Both the position numbers and the translations under genes were made by a program. The notes under the pieces were generated by a model, which saw nothing but the letters and a program-made list of their open reading frames with translations, was not told the origin of the DNA and ran no database searches. DNA of 64,000 nt, from positions 1-64,000 of the forward strand of contig NZ_JAPHNL010000135.1 in NCBI RefSeq assembly GCF_026274175.1, given 5' to 3'. The DNA is from Streptomyces beihaiensis (lineage in GTDB: Bacteria > Actinomycetota > Actinomycetes > Streptomycetales > Streptomycetaceae). Shown here one piece after another: positions 38,430 through 46,795 of the stretch (within the stretch, counting starts at the first letter, position 1; every line of letters starts with the position of its first letter).

Positions 38430-38792
38430 CAGCTGATGCCCCTCCCCGGTTCCCGCCGAACGTTCTCGGCGGCTCTTGTCGGCCAGCCCCCGTGGCGGAA
38501 ACCGGCCACGGCACATTCCCGCCGCGCTCATCTTCCCCGCTCAGGCCGTCGCTCTGCCAATGTGGCGCCACCACGGCACCAAGATCCGTGCGGATCGCGC
38601 CATTTTGTGCGAGCCGCCCGGACCCGCGGAGGGGATGGGTTCGGGCGGTGGGCGCCCGTGTGTTCGTACGGTCACTCGAACCGGTTCGCCGGGCGGCCTT
38701 CCCGTGGGGGGTGGCGCCGCCCGGCGGACCTCTTGTGCGGGAATTTCCCGTTGCACCGTTTTCGGGCGCCCTGTGCTGTGGACAATGAGGAC
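38430..38792. promoter_or_regulatory. 363-bp intergenic region with two palindromes
   Basis: No gene is supported here. CGAACCGGTTCG (38677-38688, perfect 12-bp palindrome) and CGGGAATTTCCCG (38738-38750, perfect 13-bp) lie 105 and 43 bp before the PP2C-like gene start. Both could be operators. I see no tRNA, terminator or other RNA in the rest. Confidence 0.5.
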
Positions 38793-40199
38793 ATGAGCCA
38801 GCAGGGGGAGAGGCCCACCGGTCGTCGCACCCAGGAGGACGACTGGTGGGGGCAGTTGTACGACGAGGCCGCCGACGACACCGGACCGTCCCCGGCCCCT
38901 GACACCCTCGACGACCGCTTCGCCTCGGCGGGAGCGGTCGCCGCGCCTCCGGTGTCCGCGCCGCCGACACCCGTGCCGCCCACGTCCAGGGCCCCGCACG
39001 CGCCGACCGCGGTCGGCTCCGGTGTGTTCGGCCCGCCCCCGGAGGAACCCCGGGAACCGGCCGAGCGGGCCGGAGGCAGCGGCGTGCGGCTCACGAAGCC
39101 CACGGCGGACGAGCCGCCGCCCCCGCCGCCGGTGCCCGCGCCGTCGGGACCTGTGCCGCCGGTGCCCGCGCCCCCGGCACCCGCGCCGTCGGCACCCGCG
39201 CCGTCGGCACCCGCGCAGTCCGCGCCGCCACCGGCCCCGCCGGTCGGCTCCGTCACCCCGCTCCCGTCCGTCACCTACGTGGGCGACGGGCCGCCCACCT
39301 ACGAGGCGGAGCCCACCGCTCTACCGGCCGCCGACCCCGACGCGCTCGGCACCCTCGTCGCCGACACCGTGCTCGACGGGGCGCGGTACGGCGGTTGCAC
39401 GCTGCGGGCGGCCTCCGTACGGGGCGACTCCGCGCGCTACCGGGGCGAGCCCCGCCGCGACTGCCTGCTGACCGCGCGGTTCGGCGTCGGCACCGGCGCC
39501 CTCGTGCTCGTCGCCGTGGCGACCGGCGTCCGGGCGGCGCCCGGTGCCCACCTCGCCGCCGCCCAGGCATGCGACTGGATCGGGCGGGCCGTGGGGCGCA
39601 GCCACGCCCGGCTCGCCGATGACATCAGGGCCGACCGGCGCGGCGACCTCAAGTCGGGGCTTCACCGGCTCACCGACCGCAGCCTCGGCAAACTCCGCGC
39701 GGCCGCCGCCGACCAGGGCCTCGACCCCGAGGCGTACGCGGCCACACTGCGCTGCCTGCTGCTGCCCGCCGACCCGGAGTGCCGCACCCGCGTCTTCTTC
39801 GGTGTCGGATCGGGCGGCCTGTTCCGGCTGCGCGGCGGCGCCTGGCAGGACATCGAGCCGCAGGCCGACGAGGCCCTCGACGGCGACCGCCTCACCACGG
39901 GACTCGGCATCGCCACACCGCCGAGTCCCCGCGAACCGGCGGACGGACGGAGCGGCGCGCGGCCGCTGCCCGACCCGTTCCGTTTCCACGCGGCGGTGGC
40001 CCGCCCGGGTGACACGCTGCTGCTCTGCTCCGAGGGCCTTGCCGAACCCCTGCGCGGCCAGCCGGAGCTCGCCCGGCACCTGGCGCGGCGGTGGACGGCC
40101 GACACGCCGCCCGGCCTCGCCGGGTTCCTCGCCGACACGCAGGTCAGGGTGAAGGGATACGCCGACGACCGTACGGCTGTCGGCGTTTGGGAGGCGTAA
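38793..40199 (+). CDS. proline-rich PP2C-like protein, probably catalytically inactive
   Basis: A 468-residue cytoplasmic protein: a disordered Pro/Ala-rich N-terminus (about 30-160, with tandem APSAP-type repeats) and a PP2C-like domain (about 185-468; ASVRGDSARYRGEPRRDCLL). The domain keeps late features (LLLCSEGLAEPL, YADDRTAVGVW), but the metal-binding DG motif after strand 3 reads VAVATG (residues about 240-245), and the second DG reads SEG. A phosphatase needs the missing Asp, so this may be a pseudophosphatase or a binder of phosphoproteins. Start ATG 38793; GTG 38778 is an alternative. Confidence 0.7.
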   Translation: MSQQGERPTGRRTQEDDWWGQLYDEAADDTGPSPAPDTLDDRFASAGAVAAPPVSAPPTPVPPTSRAPHAPTAVGSGVFGPPPEEPREPAERAGGSGVRLTKPTADEPPPPPPVPAPSGPVPPVPAPPAPAPSAPAPSAPAQSAPPPAPPVGSVTPLPSVTYVGDGPPTYEAEPTALPAADPDALGTLVADTVLDGARYGGCTLRAASVRGDSARYRGEPRRDCLLTARFGVGTGALVLVAVATGVRAAPGAHLAAAQACDWIGRAVGRSHARLADDIRADRRGDLKSGLHRLTDRSLGKLRAAAADQGLDPEAYAATLRCLLLPADPECRTRVFFGVGSGGLFRLRGGAWQDIEPQADEALDGDRLTTGLGIATPPSPREPADGRSGARPLPDPFRFHAAVARPGDTLLLCSEGLAEPLRGQPELARHLARRWTADTPPGLAGFLADTQVRVKGYADDRTAVGVWEA

Positions 40200-40274
40200 C
40201 GGCGCCCGTTGTGAATTCATGGAACCCAGCGAGTGGTCCGAGTGAGCCGAGGTTCCGAAGGGGCGCGTGAGTCA

Positions 40275-42020
40275 ATGGCCAAGCAGAACGTCGCCGAGCA
40301 GTTCGTCGACATCCTCGTCCGCGCGGGCGTCAAGCGCATGTACGGCGTCGTCGGCGACAGCCTCAACCCGGTCGTCGACGCGATCCGCCGCAACAGCGCC
40401 ATCGACTGGATCCACGTCCGCCACGAGGAGACCGCCGCCTTCGCCGCCGGTTCCGAGGCGCAGATCACCGGCACGATGGCCGCCTGCGCCGGATCGTGCG
40501 GGCCCGGGAACCTGCACCTGATCAACGGCCTGTACGACGCCCACCGCTCCATGGCCCCGGTGCTCGCCCTCGCCTCCCACATCCCCTCCAGCGAGATCGG
40601 CCTCGGGTATTTCCAGGAGACCCACCCCGACCGGCTGTTCGCCGACTGCTCGCACTACAGCGAGATGATCTCCAGCCCGCGGCAGATGCCGCGCGTCCTG
40701 CAGACCGCCATCCAGCACGCCGTGGGCCGGTCCGGCGTCAGCGTCGTCTCGCTGCCCGGCGACATCGCCGACGACCCGGCGCCGGAGCGGACCACCGAGA
40801 CGGCGATCGTCACCTCACGGCCCAGCATCCGGCCCGGCGACGCCGAGATCGACAGGCTCGTCGAACTGATCGACGAGGCCGACCGGATCACCCTGTTCTG
40901 TGGCAGCGGCACCGCCGGCGCCCACGCCGAGGTCATGGAGTTCGCCGAGAGGATCAAGTCGCCGGTCGGGCACGCGCTGCGCGGCAAGGAGTGGATCCAG
41001 TACGACAACCCGTTCGACGTCGGGATGAGCGGACTGCTCGGGTACGGCGCCGCCTACGAGGCCACCCACGAGTGCGATCTGCTGATCCTGCTCGGCACCG
41101 ACTTCCCGTACAACGCGTTCCTGCCGCAGAAGAACGTCAAGATCGTCCAGGTCGATGTGCGTCCCGAACACCTCGGCCGCCGCTCGAAGTTGGACCTCGC
41201 GGTGTGGGGCGACGTCCGTGAGACGCTGCGCTGTCTCACCCCGCGCGTCCGGGCCAAGTCCGACCGCCGCTTCCTCGACAGCATGCTCAGGGCCCATGCC
41301 GACGCGCTCGAAGGCGTCGTGAAGGCGTATACACGCAAGGTCGACAAGCACGTGCCCGTCCACCCCGAGTACGTCGCCTCCGTGCTCGACGAACTCGCCG
41401 CGGACGACGCGGTGTTCACCGTGGACACCGGAATGTGCAACGTGTGGGCCGCGCGCTACATCTCGCCCAACGGGCGGCGTCGCGTCATCGGCTCGTTCTC
41501 GCACGGTTCCATGGCCAACGCGCTGCCGATGGCGATCGGCGCCCAGTTCACCGATCGCGGCCGCCAGGTCGTCTCCATGTCCGGCGACGGCGGCTTCTCG
41601 ATGCTGATGGGCGACTTCCTCACCCTCGTCCAGTACGACCTGCCGGTGAAGGTCGTCCTGTTCAACAACTCGTCCCTGGGCATGGTCGAGTTGGAGATGC
41701 TGGTCGCGGGCCTCCCCTCCTACGGGACCGCCAACAAGAACCCCGACTTCGCCGCGGTCGCGCGGGCCGCGGGCGCGTACGGCGTCCGCGTCGAGAAGCC
41801 CAAGCAACTCGCGGGTGCCCTCAAGGACGCCTTCGAGCACAAGGGCCCCGCCCTGGTCGACGTCGTCACCGACCCGAACGCGCTGTCCATCCCGCCGAAG
41901 ATCAGCGCCGACATGGTCACCGGATTCGCGCTGTCCGCGTCGAAGATCGTGCTCGACGGCGGCGTCGGCCGCATGGTCCAGATGGCCCGATCCAACCTGC
42001 GCAACATGCCCCGCCCTTGA
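40275..42020 (+). CDS. poxB: thiamine-diphosphate-dependent pyruvate dehydrogenase (quinone)-like enzyme
   Basis: A 581-residue ThDP enzyme of the pyruvate-oxidase/acetolactate-synthase family, likely oxidising pyruvate to acetate and CO2 with FAD and a quinone. The active-site Glu is in WIHVRHEETAAFAAG, and the ThDP motif is GDGGFSMLMGDFLTLVQYDLPVKVVLFNNSS (GDG to NN spacing is normal). Its closest type is PoxB (VKRMYGVVGDSLNPVVDAIRR). The C-terminal lipid-binding tail of E. coli PoxB is not obvious. The start at 40275 (MAKQNVAE) is preceded by only a weak ribosome site. Confidence 0.85.
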   Translation: MAKQNVAEQFVDILVRAGVKRMYGVVGDSLNPVVDAIRRNSAIDWIHVRHEETAAFAAGSEAQITGTMAACAGSCGPGNLHLINGLYDAHRSMAPVLALASHIPSSEIGLGYFQETHPDRLFADCSHYSEMISSPRQMPRVLQTAIQHAVGRSGVSVVSLPGDIADDPAPERTTETAIVTSRPSIRPGDAEIDRLVELIDEADRITLFCGSGTAGAHAEVMEFAERIKSPVGHALRGKEWIQYDNPFDVGMSGLLGYGAAYEATHECDLLILLGTDFPYNAFLPQKNVKIVQVDVRPEHLGRRSKLDLAVWGDVRETLRCLTPRVRAKSDRRFLDSMLRAHADALEGVVKAYTRKVDKHVPVHPEYVASVLDELAADDAVFTVDTGMCNVWAARYISPNGRRRVIGSFSHGSMANALPMAIGAQFTDRGRQVVSMSGDGGFSMLMGDFLTLVQYDLPVKVVLFNNSSLGMVELEMLVAGLPSYGTANKNPDFAAVARAAGAYGVRVEKPKQLAGALKDAFEHKGPALVDVVTDPNALSIPPKISADMVTGFALSASKIVLDGGVGRMVQMARSNLRNMPRP

Positions 42021-42087
42021 CCTTGTCACCGACGGGACCACGAATGAACAAGAGTGGCGTCAAGAGCACGGGGGCATGCATTCCCGT

Positions 42088-42111
42088 GTACGCGTTCGAC
42101 AGGGCGCGTAC
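42088..42111. repeat. inverted repeat between poxB and the ATPase gene
   Basis: GTACGCG (42088-42094) and CGCGTAC (42105-42111) form a 7-bp inverted repeat with a 10-bp spacer. It may be an operator for the ATPase gene or part of a poxB terminator. The rest of this 168-bp gap holds nothing I can identify. Confidence 0.35.
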
Positions 42112-42188
42112 GGCAGTACGCACAGCAGCATGCACGACAGCACGGTCCTGACCGAGCAAGGCATGGGAACAGCGTGTGGGCGGGGGTC

Positions 42189-42707
42189 ATGAAAAGGCAG
42201 GTACGAGGGGGCGGGCCGACGAGTGTGGCAGGCCCCGGCACGGATACCGGGACGGACGCGGGGGACGGAGCCGAGGACACGTCCGCCGACGGGGCGGGTC
42301 AGGCGGGCCGCCGACCGTTGGAACTCAGAAGAAGACTGGGCAGAGCCGACCTGCGGGCCGTACCGGAGACACGACGCGCGCTGCGCCGTCTGCTGCGGCA
42401 CTGGGACGGGCCGGACAAGGCCGATGTCGCCGAACTGCTCACCTGCGAACTCGTCACCAACGCGCTGGTCCACACCGACCACGACGCGGTCCTGACCGCG
42501 ACGGTCGGCCCGCGCGGCCTGCGGGTCGAGGTGACGGACTTCGTGGGGCGCAGGCCCACGCTGCACGTACCGCACGCCGACGACGGTACGCACGGCAGGG
42601 GCCTGTTCCTGGTGCAGACGCTCGCGGACGCCTGGGGCGTCGCGGCGCTCGGCGCGGGCCGCACCGGGAAGGTGGTCTGGTTCGAACTGGACGGCGGCGC
42701 CGCGTGA
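42189..42707 (+). CDS. anti-sigma-factor-type histidine-kinase-like ATPase
   Basis: A 172-residue GHKL ATPase of the SpoIIAB/RsbW group, abundant in Streptomyces as soluble anti-sigma or partner-switch proteins. The N-box is ELLTCELVTNALVHTD, the G1 box EVTDFVGRRPTL and the G2 box GRGLFLVQTLADAWGV. The N-terminus (about 1-40) is Gly/Asp-rich and disordered. The upstream GTG at 42174 is an alternative start. No sigma factor or antagonist is adjacent, so its target is unknown. Confidence 0.85.
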   Translation: MKRQVRGGGPTSVAGPGTDTGTDAGDGAEDTSADGAGQAGRRPLELRRRLGRADLRAVPETRRALRRLLRHWDGPDKADVAELLTCELVTNALVHTDHDAVLTATVGPRGLRVEVTDFVGRRPTLHVPHADDGTHGRGLFLVQTLADAWGVAALGAGRTGKVVWFELDGGAA

Positions 42708-42722
42708 GCGCGCGGCGCCGCC
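42693..42722. terminator. strong 12-bp hairpin over the ATPase stop codon
   Basis: GGCGGCGCCGCG (42693-42704) and CGCGGCGCCGCC (42711-42722) are perfect partners with a 6-base loop that contains the TGA stop. It lies between two convergent genes and probably terminates at least one of them. Confidence 0.65.
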
Positions 42723-42737
42723 GGGCACACCGGACCC

Positions 42738-43862
42738 TCAACCCAGCTGCTGCTCAAGGTCCTTGAGCTTCTGCTCCAGCGAGTCGAGCCGGGGGAGCGC
42801 CTGAGTGTCGTCCTCGGCCGTGAGGTCGACGGTCACCGGCGCCTTCCCGGCGCGCCCCGGCTCGGAGCCGGTCCGCACCGCCTGCAGCGAGGGCCGCGGG
42901 CGCACCGGAAGCTGCTCCTGGGGCGTCGGCGACGCCGCGTTCGGCCCGGATATGGCAGGCTCCGGACCGGAGGTGGACGAGCCCCCGGCGGTGACCGCGG
43001 GCATCGCCGCGCCGCCCGCCCCGGCCTCGACCTGACGGCCCGAACCGCGCCCGGCGAACGACCGGTGGCCGCGGCTGAGCGCGCGCAACTGCGCCCGCTC
43101 CAGCTTCTCGTGCTCGCGCCGCCGCATCCGGTTCTGCGCCTTCTGCCGCTTGTCCTCACGCACCTCGTCCACGGCCTCGTCCAGGGTGCGTACGTTCTCC
43201 AGGAGCATCAGCGACCAGGCCGAGTACGTCTCCCGGGGCGCGCGCAGCCACCGCACGATTCGGATCTGCGGCAACGGCCGCGGCACCAGACCCTGTTCGC
43301 GCAGGGCCGCGCGGCGCGTCTGCTTGAGCGCCCGGTCGAAGAGGACCGCGGCGGACAGGGACATCCCCGCGAAGAAGTGCGGGGCGCCCGCGTGGCCCAA
43401 CCCACGTGGGGCGTGCACCCAGTTGAACCAGGCGGCGGCGCCCGCGAACGTCCACACGAGTATCCGCGAACCCAGCGCGGCGTCGCCGTGGCTCGCCTCG
43501 CGCACCGCGAGCACGGAGCAGAACATCGCGGCCCCGTCGAGCCCGAACGGCACCAGGTACTCCCAGCCCCCGGACAGGCTCAGGTTCTGCCGCCCGAAGC
43601 CGACCAGGCCGTGGAAGGAGAGCGCGGCGGCCACCGCCGCGCAGCAGAACAACAGCATGTACGAGGCCGTGCCGTAGACGGCCTCCTTGCGCCTGCGGCG
43701 CTCCTCGCTGCGCTCCCACGACTCGTCGGACAACGATCCCGCGGTCTTCTTGCCGCCCCCCGCGCGCCTGCTGCGCGCCAGCACCGCCACCGCCGCGAGC
43801 AGGCCCAGGAGCAGCACGGCGCCCGGAAGCAGCCAGTCCAGCGATATGTCGGTCAGTCTCAT
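42738..43862 (-). CDS. DUF2637 membrane protein with coiled-coil tail
   Basis: A 374-residue protein. One N-terminal helix (about 8-28) is followed by a charged linker and a four-helix DUF2637 domain (about 55-180; YMLLFCCAAVAAALSFHGLVGF, then SGGWEYLVPFGLDGAAMFCSVLA and WFNWVHAPRG). DUF2637 was named from Streptomyces mobile-element proteins but also occurs chromosomally; function unknown. A basic cytoplasmic tail and a short acidic coiled coil (DSLEQKLKDLEQQL) end the protein. The ATG at 43862 (MRLTDIS) is the start. Confidence 0.8.
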   Translation of the reverse strand: MRLTDISLDWLLPGAVLLLGLLAAVAVLARSRRAGGGKKTAGSLSDESWERSEERRRRKEAVYGTASYMLLFCCAAVAAALSFHGLVGFGRQNLSLSGGWEYLVPFGLDGAAMFCSVLAVREASHGDAALGSRILVWTFAGAAAWFNWVHAPRGLGHAGAPHFFAGMSLSAAVLFDRALKQTRRAALREQGLVPRPLPQIRIVRWLRAPRETYSAWSLMLLENVRTLDEAVDEVREDKRQKAQNRMRRREHEKLERAQLRALSRGHRSFAGRGSGRQVEAGAGGAAMPAVTAGGSSTSGPEPAISGPNAASPTPQEQLPVRPRPSLQAVRTGSEPGRAGKAPVTVDLTAEDDTQALPRLDSLEQKLKDLEQQLG

Positions 43863-44049
43863 CTGGGGGTCCCTTGCGTAGCGATAGGGCGTTTGGGCGC
43901 CATAGTGGCCCAGTCGTCGCGGCTCGCAGGGGGTTTCGGGACAAGAGAACGCCATTGGAGTGCGAGGGGGCGCGCAAAGCGGCCGGACGCTCGAACTCCC
44001 ATGTCATGGAAGGAAGTTGTGTTCTATTTATCGCACTCGAACGGGTGGT

Positions 44050-44934
44050 TCACGTGGTCGTGGACGGAGCGGTCCCGGTGAGCTTCGTGACGCGGTCCGC
44101 GTCGCAGGTGCGCGGGCAGGTCACACAGGTGTCCTCGGGACGCAGCGTGTAGTACAGGCAGCAACTGGCGCGGTCACGGGTCGGCAGCGGCGCGCCGTCC
44201 GGTCCGCGCAGCTCGCGGAACGCGGCCCGGCCGACGTACGGCGGCGTCGCGCCGGGCAGCAGCTCGCCGAGCTCGGTCATGGCACGCCGTTCCTCGCCGA
44301 GCAGATGCCCGACATACCACAGGCCCTCGACGATCTCGTCGGTCGCCATGCCCCACAGGGCGCGGGGCCCGCGCCGCATGCGCGGCCCGAATCCGGCCAG
44401 GACCGGCCGCAGGTGGTCGGCGACGGCCGCGCGCACCTCGGCCCGCAGCGCCTCCTCGTCGGCGACCACGCGGGCGCCGGGCAGCCGGACGGCCGGATCG
44501 CCGGGCAGGCAGGCGAAGTCGGTGACACGCACCGCCATCCGGCCGAGCGCCCGCTGGAAGGAGACGTGCGCGGCGGGGTACCGCGGCACGCGGCGGTGCA
44601 GGAACCAGGGGACCGTGATCAGCAGGCAGGCGGGCCAGGCGTAGCGGTGCAGGCCGAAGCTGGCGATGACGTCGGGGCGGGCCCGCTGCCCGTGGTCCCT
44701 GAGAACCTGCGCGTTGTCCCAGGCGAGGAAGGCGTCAAGTGCCGCGCCGCCCTCGGCCAGTCGGGTGGTTCCGGTCCAGCCCGCGCCCTCGGGCAGTGGC
44801 TCGCCGGGCGGTCGCTCGACGACGCGCAGGCCGGGGAAGACCTCGGTGAGGCGGGCGTACGCGGCCGAGACCGGGCTCGGCGCGGCCGCCGCGGGGGTGG
44901 GCGCGGGGGCGGACACCGGGGTGCTGAGGGGCAT
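44050..44934 (-). CDS. fhuF: FhuF-type siderophore-iron reductase
   Basis: A 294-residue cytoplasmic protein that would release iron from ferric siderophores by reduction. The C-terminal [2Fe-2S] motif is present: CC then TCVTC, i.e. CCX10CX2C (ASCCLYYTLRPEDTCVTCP). The middle region (VSFQRALGRMAVRVTDF, RGPRALWGMATDEIVEGLWYVGH) matches FhuF relatives. An iron box lies 30-46 bp before the ATG, so it should be made under iron starvation. Confidence 0.88.
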   Translation of the reverse strand: MPLSTPVSAPAPTPAAAAPSPVSAAYARLTEVFPGLRVVERPPGEPLPEGAGWTGTTRLAEGGAALDAFLAWDNAQVLRDHGQRARPDVIASFGLHRYAWPACLLITVPWFLHRRVPRYPAAHVSFQRALGRMAVRVTDFACLPGDPAVRLPGARVVADEEALRAEVRAAVADHLRPVLAGFGPRMRRGPRALWGMATDEIVEGLWYVGHLLGEERRAMTELGELLPGATPPYVGRAAFRELRGPDGAPLPTRDRASCCLYYTLRPEDTCVTCPRTCDADRVTKLTGTAPSTTT

Positions 44935-44963
44935 GCAGGGACCACCGAATCGCGATCGTTTGC

Positions 44964-44980
44964 AGGTAAGCCTTACCTTA
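44964..44980 (-). promoter_or_regulatory. iron box (DmdR/IdeR operator) of fhuF
   Basis: On the minus strand TAAGGTAAGGCTTACCT matches the TTAGGTTAGGCTCACCTAA iron-box consensus at most positions. It is 30-46 bp upstream of the fhuF start. DmdR1 would repress fhuF when iron is plentiful. Confidence 0.75.
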
Positions 44981-45082
44981 CCGGAGAATCGCGGGGTTTG
45001 AACTGCGGGCCGGGCCGCCTATGGTTCTGCGTTGGGCTTCGGACAAATGGGCGAGGAACGGCCGGGAACGGCGGCGAAAGGG

Positions 45083-45814
45083 ATGACCGGGGTGGAGCAG
45101 GCCACAGCGCGCACGGCGCACGGCGCACCGGTGCCGCGCGGCATCCCCGAGCAGCGCGGCACCGAGCACAGCCGTGGCGACCACACGCACGGCGAACCGC
45201 CCGCCCCGCGCCCGCGCGGCACCGTCACCCGCAGCTCGGTGCGCGGCCAGGTCCTCGACGCCCTGCGCGCGGCCCTGCTCTGCGGTGACCTCGCGCCCGG
45301 CGGCGTCTACTCGGCGCCCGCGCTCGGCGAACGGTTCGGGGTCTCCGCCACTCCCGTGCGCGAGGCGATGCAGCAGCTGGCCAGGGAAGGCGCGGTCGAG
45401 GTCGTGCCCAACCGCGGGTTCCGGGTGACCGAGCGGACCACGCGCGACCTGGAGGAGCTGGGCGAGGTGCGGGCGCTGGTCGAGGTGCCGGTCGTGCTCC
45501 GCCTCGCCCGCACCCTCGCCCCGGCGCGCTGGGCCGACCTCGTGCCGCTCGCCGACGCGGCGGGCCGCGCCGCGGCCTCGGGCGACCGGGCGCGGTACGC
45601 GGAGGCGGACCGCGCCTTCCACCGCGCCCTGCTCTCCCTCGCGGGCAACGACCAGCTGGTCCGGGTCGCCGACGACCTGCACCACCGCGCGGGCTGCCCG
45701 ACGACGGACCTCCTCGCGGACGCGGCCCAGCACACGGCCCTCCTGGAGGCCCTCGCCGCCCAGGACCTGCCCGCCGTACAGGCCATCGCGCGGGAGCACG
45801 TCGGCGGGGCCTGA
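45083..45814 (+). CDS. GntR-family (FadR/FCD) transcriptional regulator
   Basis: A 243-residue regulator. A 50-residue disordered, basic N-terminus precedes a winged HTH (about 60-120; GDLAPGGVYSAPALGERFGVSATPVREAMQQLAREGAVEV) and an all-helical FCD ligand domain (about 125-240; LGEVRALVEVPVVLRLA, ADRAFHRALLSLAGNDQLV). The start is uncertain: ATG 45083, or GTG 45092, which has better spacing to AAAGGG. The effector is unknown; FCD domains bind carboxylates, often with a metal. Confidence 0.85.
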   Translation: MTGVEQATARTAHGAPVPRGIPEQRGTEHSRGDHTHGEPPAPRPRGTVTRSSVRGQVLDALRAALLCGDLAPGGVYSAPALGERFGVSATPVREAMQQLAREGAVEVVPNRGFRVTERTTRDLEELGEVRALVEVPVVLRLARTLAPARWADLVPLADAAGRAAASGDRARYAEADRAFHRALLSLAGNDQLVRVADDLHHRAGCPTTDLLADAAQHTALLEALAAQDLPAVQAIAREHVGGA

Positions 45815-45833
45815 GGAACTCGGTCCGGAAGAT

Positions 45834-45860
45834 GCCGCCGGGGATATCCGGCCCCGCGGC
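45834..45860. terminator. hairpin between convergent genes
   Basis: GCCG-C-CGGGG (45834-45843) pairs with CCCCG-CGGC (45852-45860), with one bulge and an 8-base loop. It lies between the GntR stop and the helical-repeat gene stop, so it can serve either. Confidence 0.5.
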
Positions 45861-45870
45861 GCCCGACCCC

Positions 45871-46647
45871 TCAAGCGGGCGCCGGCAGGGAACGGGCCAG
45901 CCAGGTCGGAACCCCGTCGAGCAGCCGCAGCAGCCGCATGGCCTCGGTGCGCAGGCGCTGGGCCACCGCGCGGTCCGGCTCCGCCTCGGCCAGGGAGACG
46001 AGGGCCGGGGCCGTGCCCACCAGGTAGCCCAGCTCCTCGCGCAGCCGCAAAGACTCCGCGAAGCCGTGCCGCGCCTCCGCCAGCTCGCCGTCGCGCAGCG
46101 CGAGCCCGGCCAGCTGGCGCCAGGTGAAGGAGAGCAGCAGCGCGTCCCCGTGCGCCGTGGCGCCCGCGTGGGCCCTGCGGTAGGCCGAGCGGGCCGCCTG
46201 CGGCGAATCCGCCAGGTTCTCCGCGAGCAGGCCCCGGCGGAAATCGAGCAACGCACGGCCCACCGCCCCCGGCGCGAGCAGCGCCGCCGCGCGCCCGAAC
46301 GCCGAGCGCGCCTCGTCGGAACGGTCACGCACCTTCAACAGTGAGGAGGCGTAGGCGAGTTGGCCGCGCTCACAGGCGGCAGCGGCGCGCTCCTCGTCGG
46401 TGTGGGCGAGTGCCTCGGCGGACCGCAGCGCCTCCTCCGCCCGCGCCCACCCCGTCTCGGTGTACAGACAGCGCTCCACGAGCAGCGCCGCGCGCTGCAG
46501 CGCGGCGGCCGCGTCGCCCGCCGCGTGCGGTTCGAGGAGCGCTGCCGCGTCGACCCAGCAGCCGCGCGAGCGGAGCCGCCATACCGCGGTCTGGAGTGGA
46601 TCGTCCGCTGGGTTCGTTCCGGTACCAGACACGGCGGTATGCGTCAC
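45871..46647 (-). CDS. helical-repeat (TPR-like) protein of unknown function
   Basis: A 258-residue soluble protein made of helix pairs typical of tetratricopeptide-like solenoids (AAALLEPHAAGDAAAALQRAALLVE, ARSAFGRAAALLAP, AARSAYRRAHAGATAHGD, LALRDGELAEARHGFAESLRLREELG). The GTG start at 46647 has GGAGGG upstream; an ATG at 46701 would add 18 residues without a ribosome site. It is 149 bp downstream of pucR in the same direction. Many Streptomyces encode similar proteins beside regulators; the partner is unknown. Confidence 0.65.
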   Translation of the reverse strand: MTHTAVSGTGTNPADDPLQTAVWRLRSRGCWVDAAALLEPHAAGDAAAALQRAALLVERCLYTETGWARAEEALRSAEALAHTDEERAAAACERGQLAYASSLLKVRDRSDEARSAFGRAAALLAPGAVGRALLDFRRGLLAENLADSPQAARSAYRRAHAGATAHGDALLLSFTWRQLAGLALRDGELAEARHGFAESLRLREELGYLVGTAPALVSLAEAEPDRAVAQRLRTEAMRLLRLLDGVPTWLARSLPAPA

Positions 46648-46795
46648 ATCGCCCTCCCCGAGCACGCCATCGAGCCGAGATGTCGAGGGGAATCTCAGCA
46701 TGGATCACGGACCCGGCCAAGGGGGTAGGTGAAAGATTTCACAAAGGGATGGGGTTTCCGCCCGCGCGTCGAACGGGTAATGCGATCACTGGCCG

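Noticed and set aside
39110-39240. Low-complexity Pro/Ala codon runs in the PP2C-like gene as a separate repeat element
   Set aside because: They encode the disordered N-terminus and are ordinary GC-rich coding repeats.
42738-43862. Integrated conjugative element suggested by DUF2637
   Set aside because: No integrase, repSA, traB, att-site or tRNA is nearby; DUF2637 proteins are also chromosomal.
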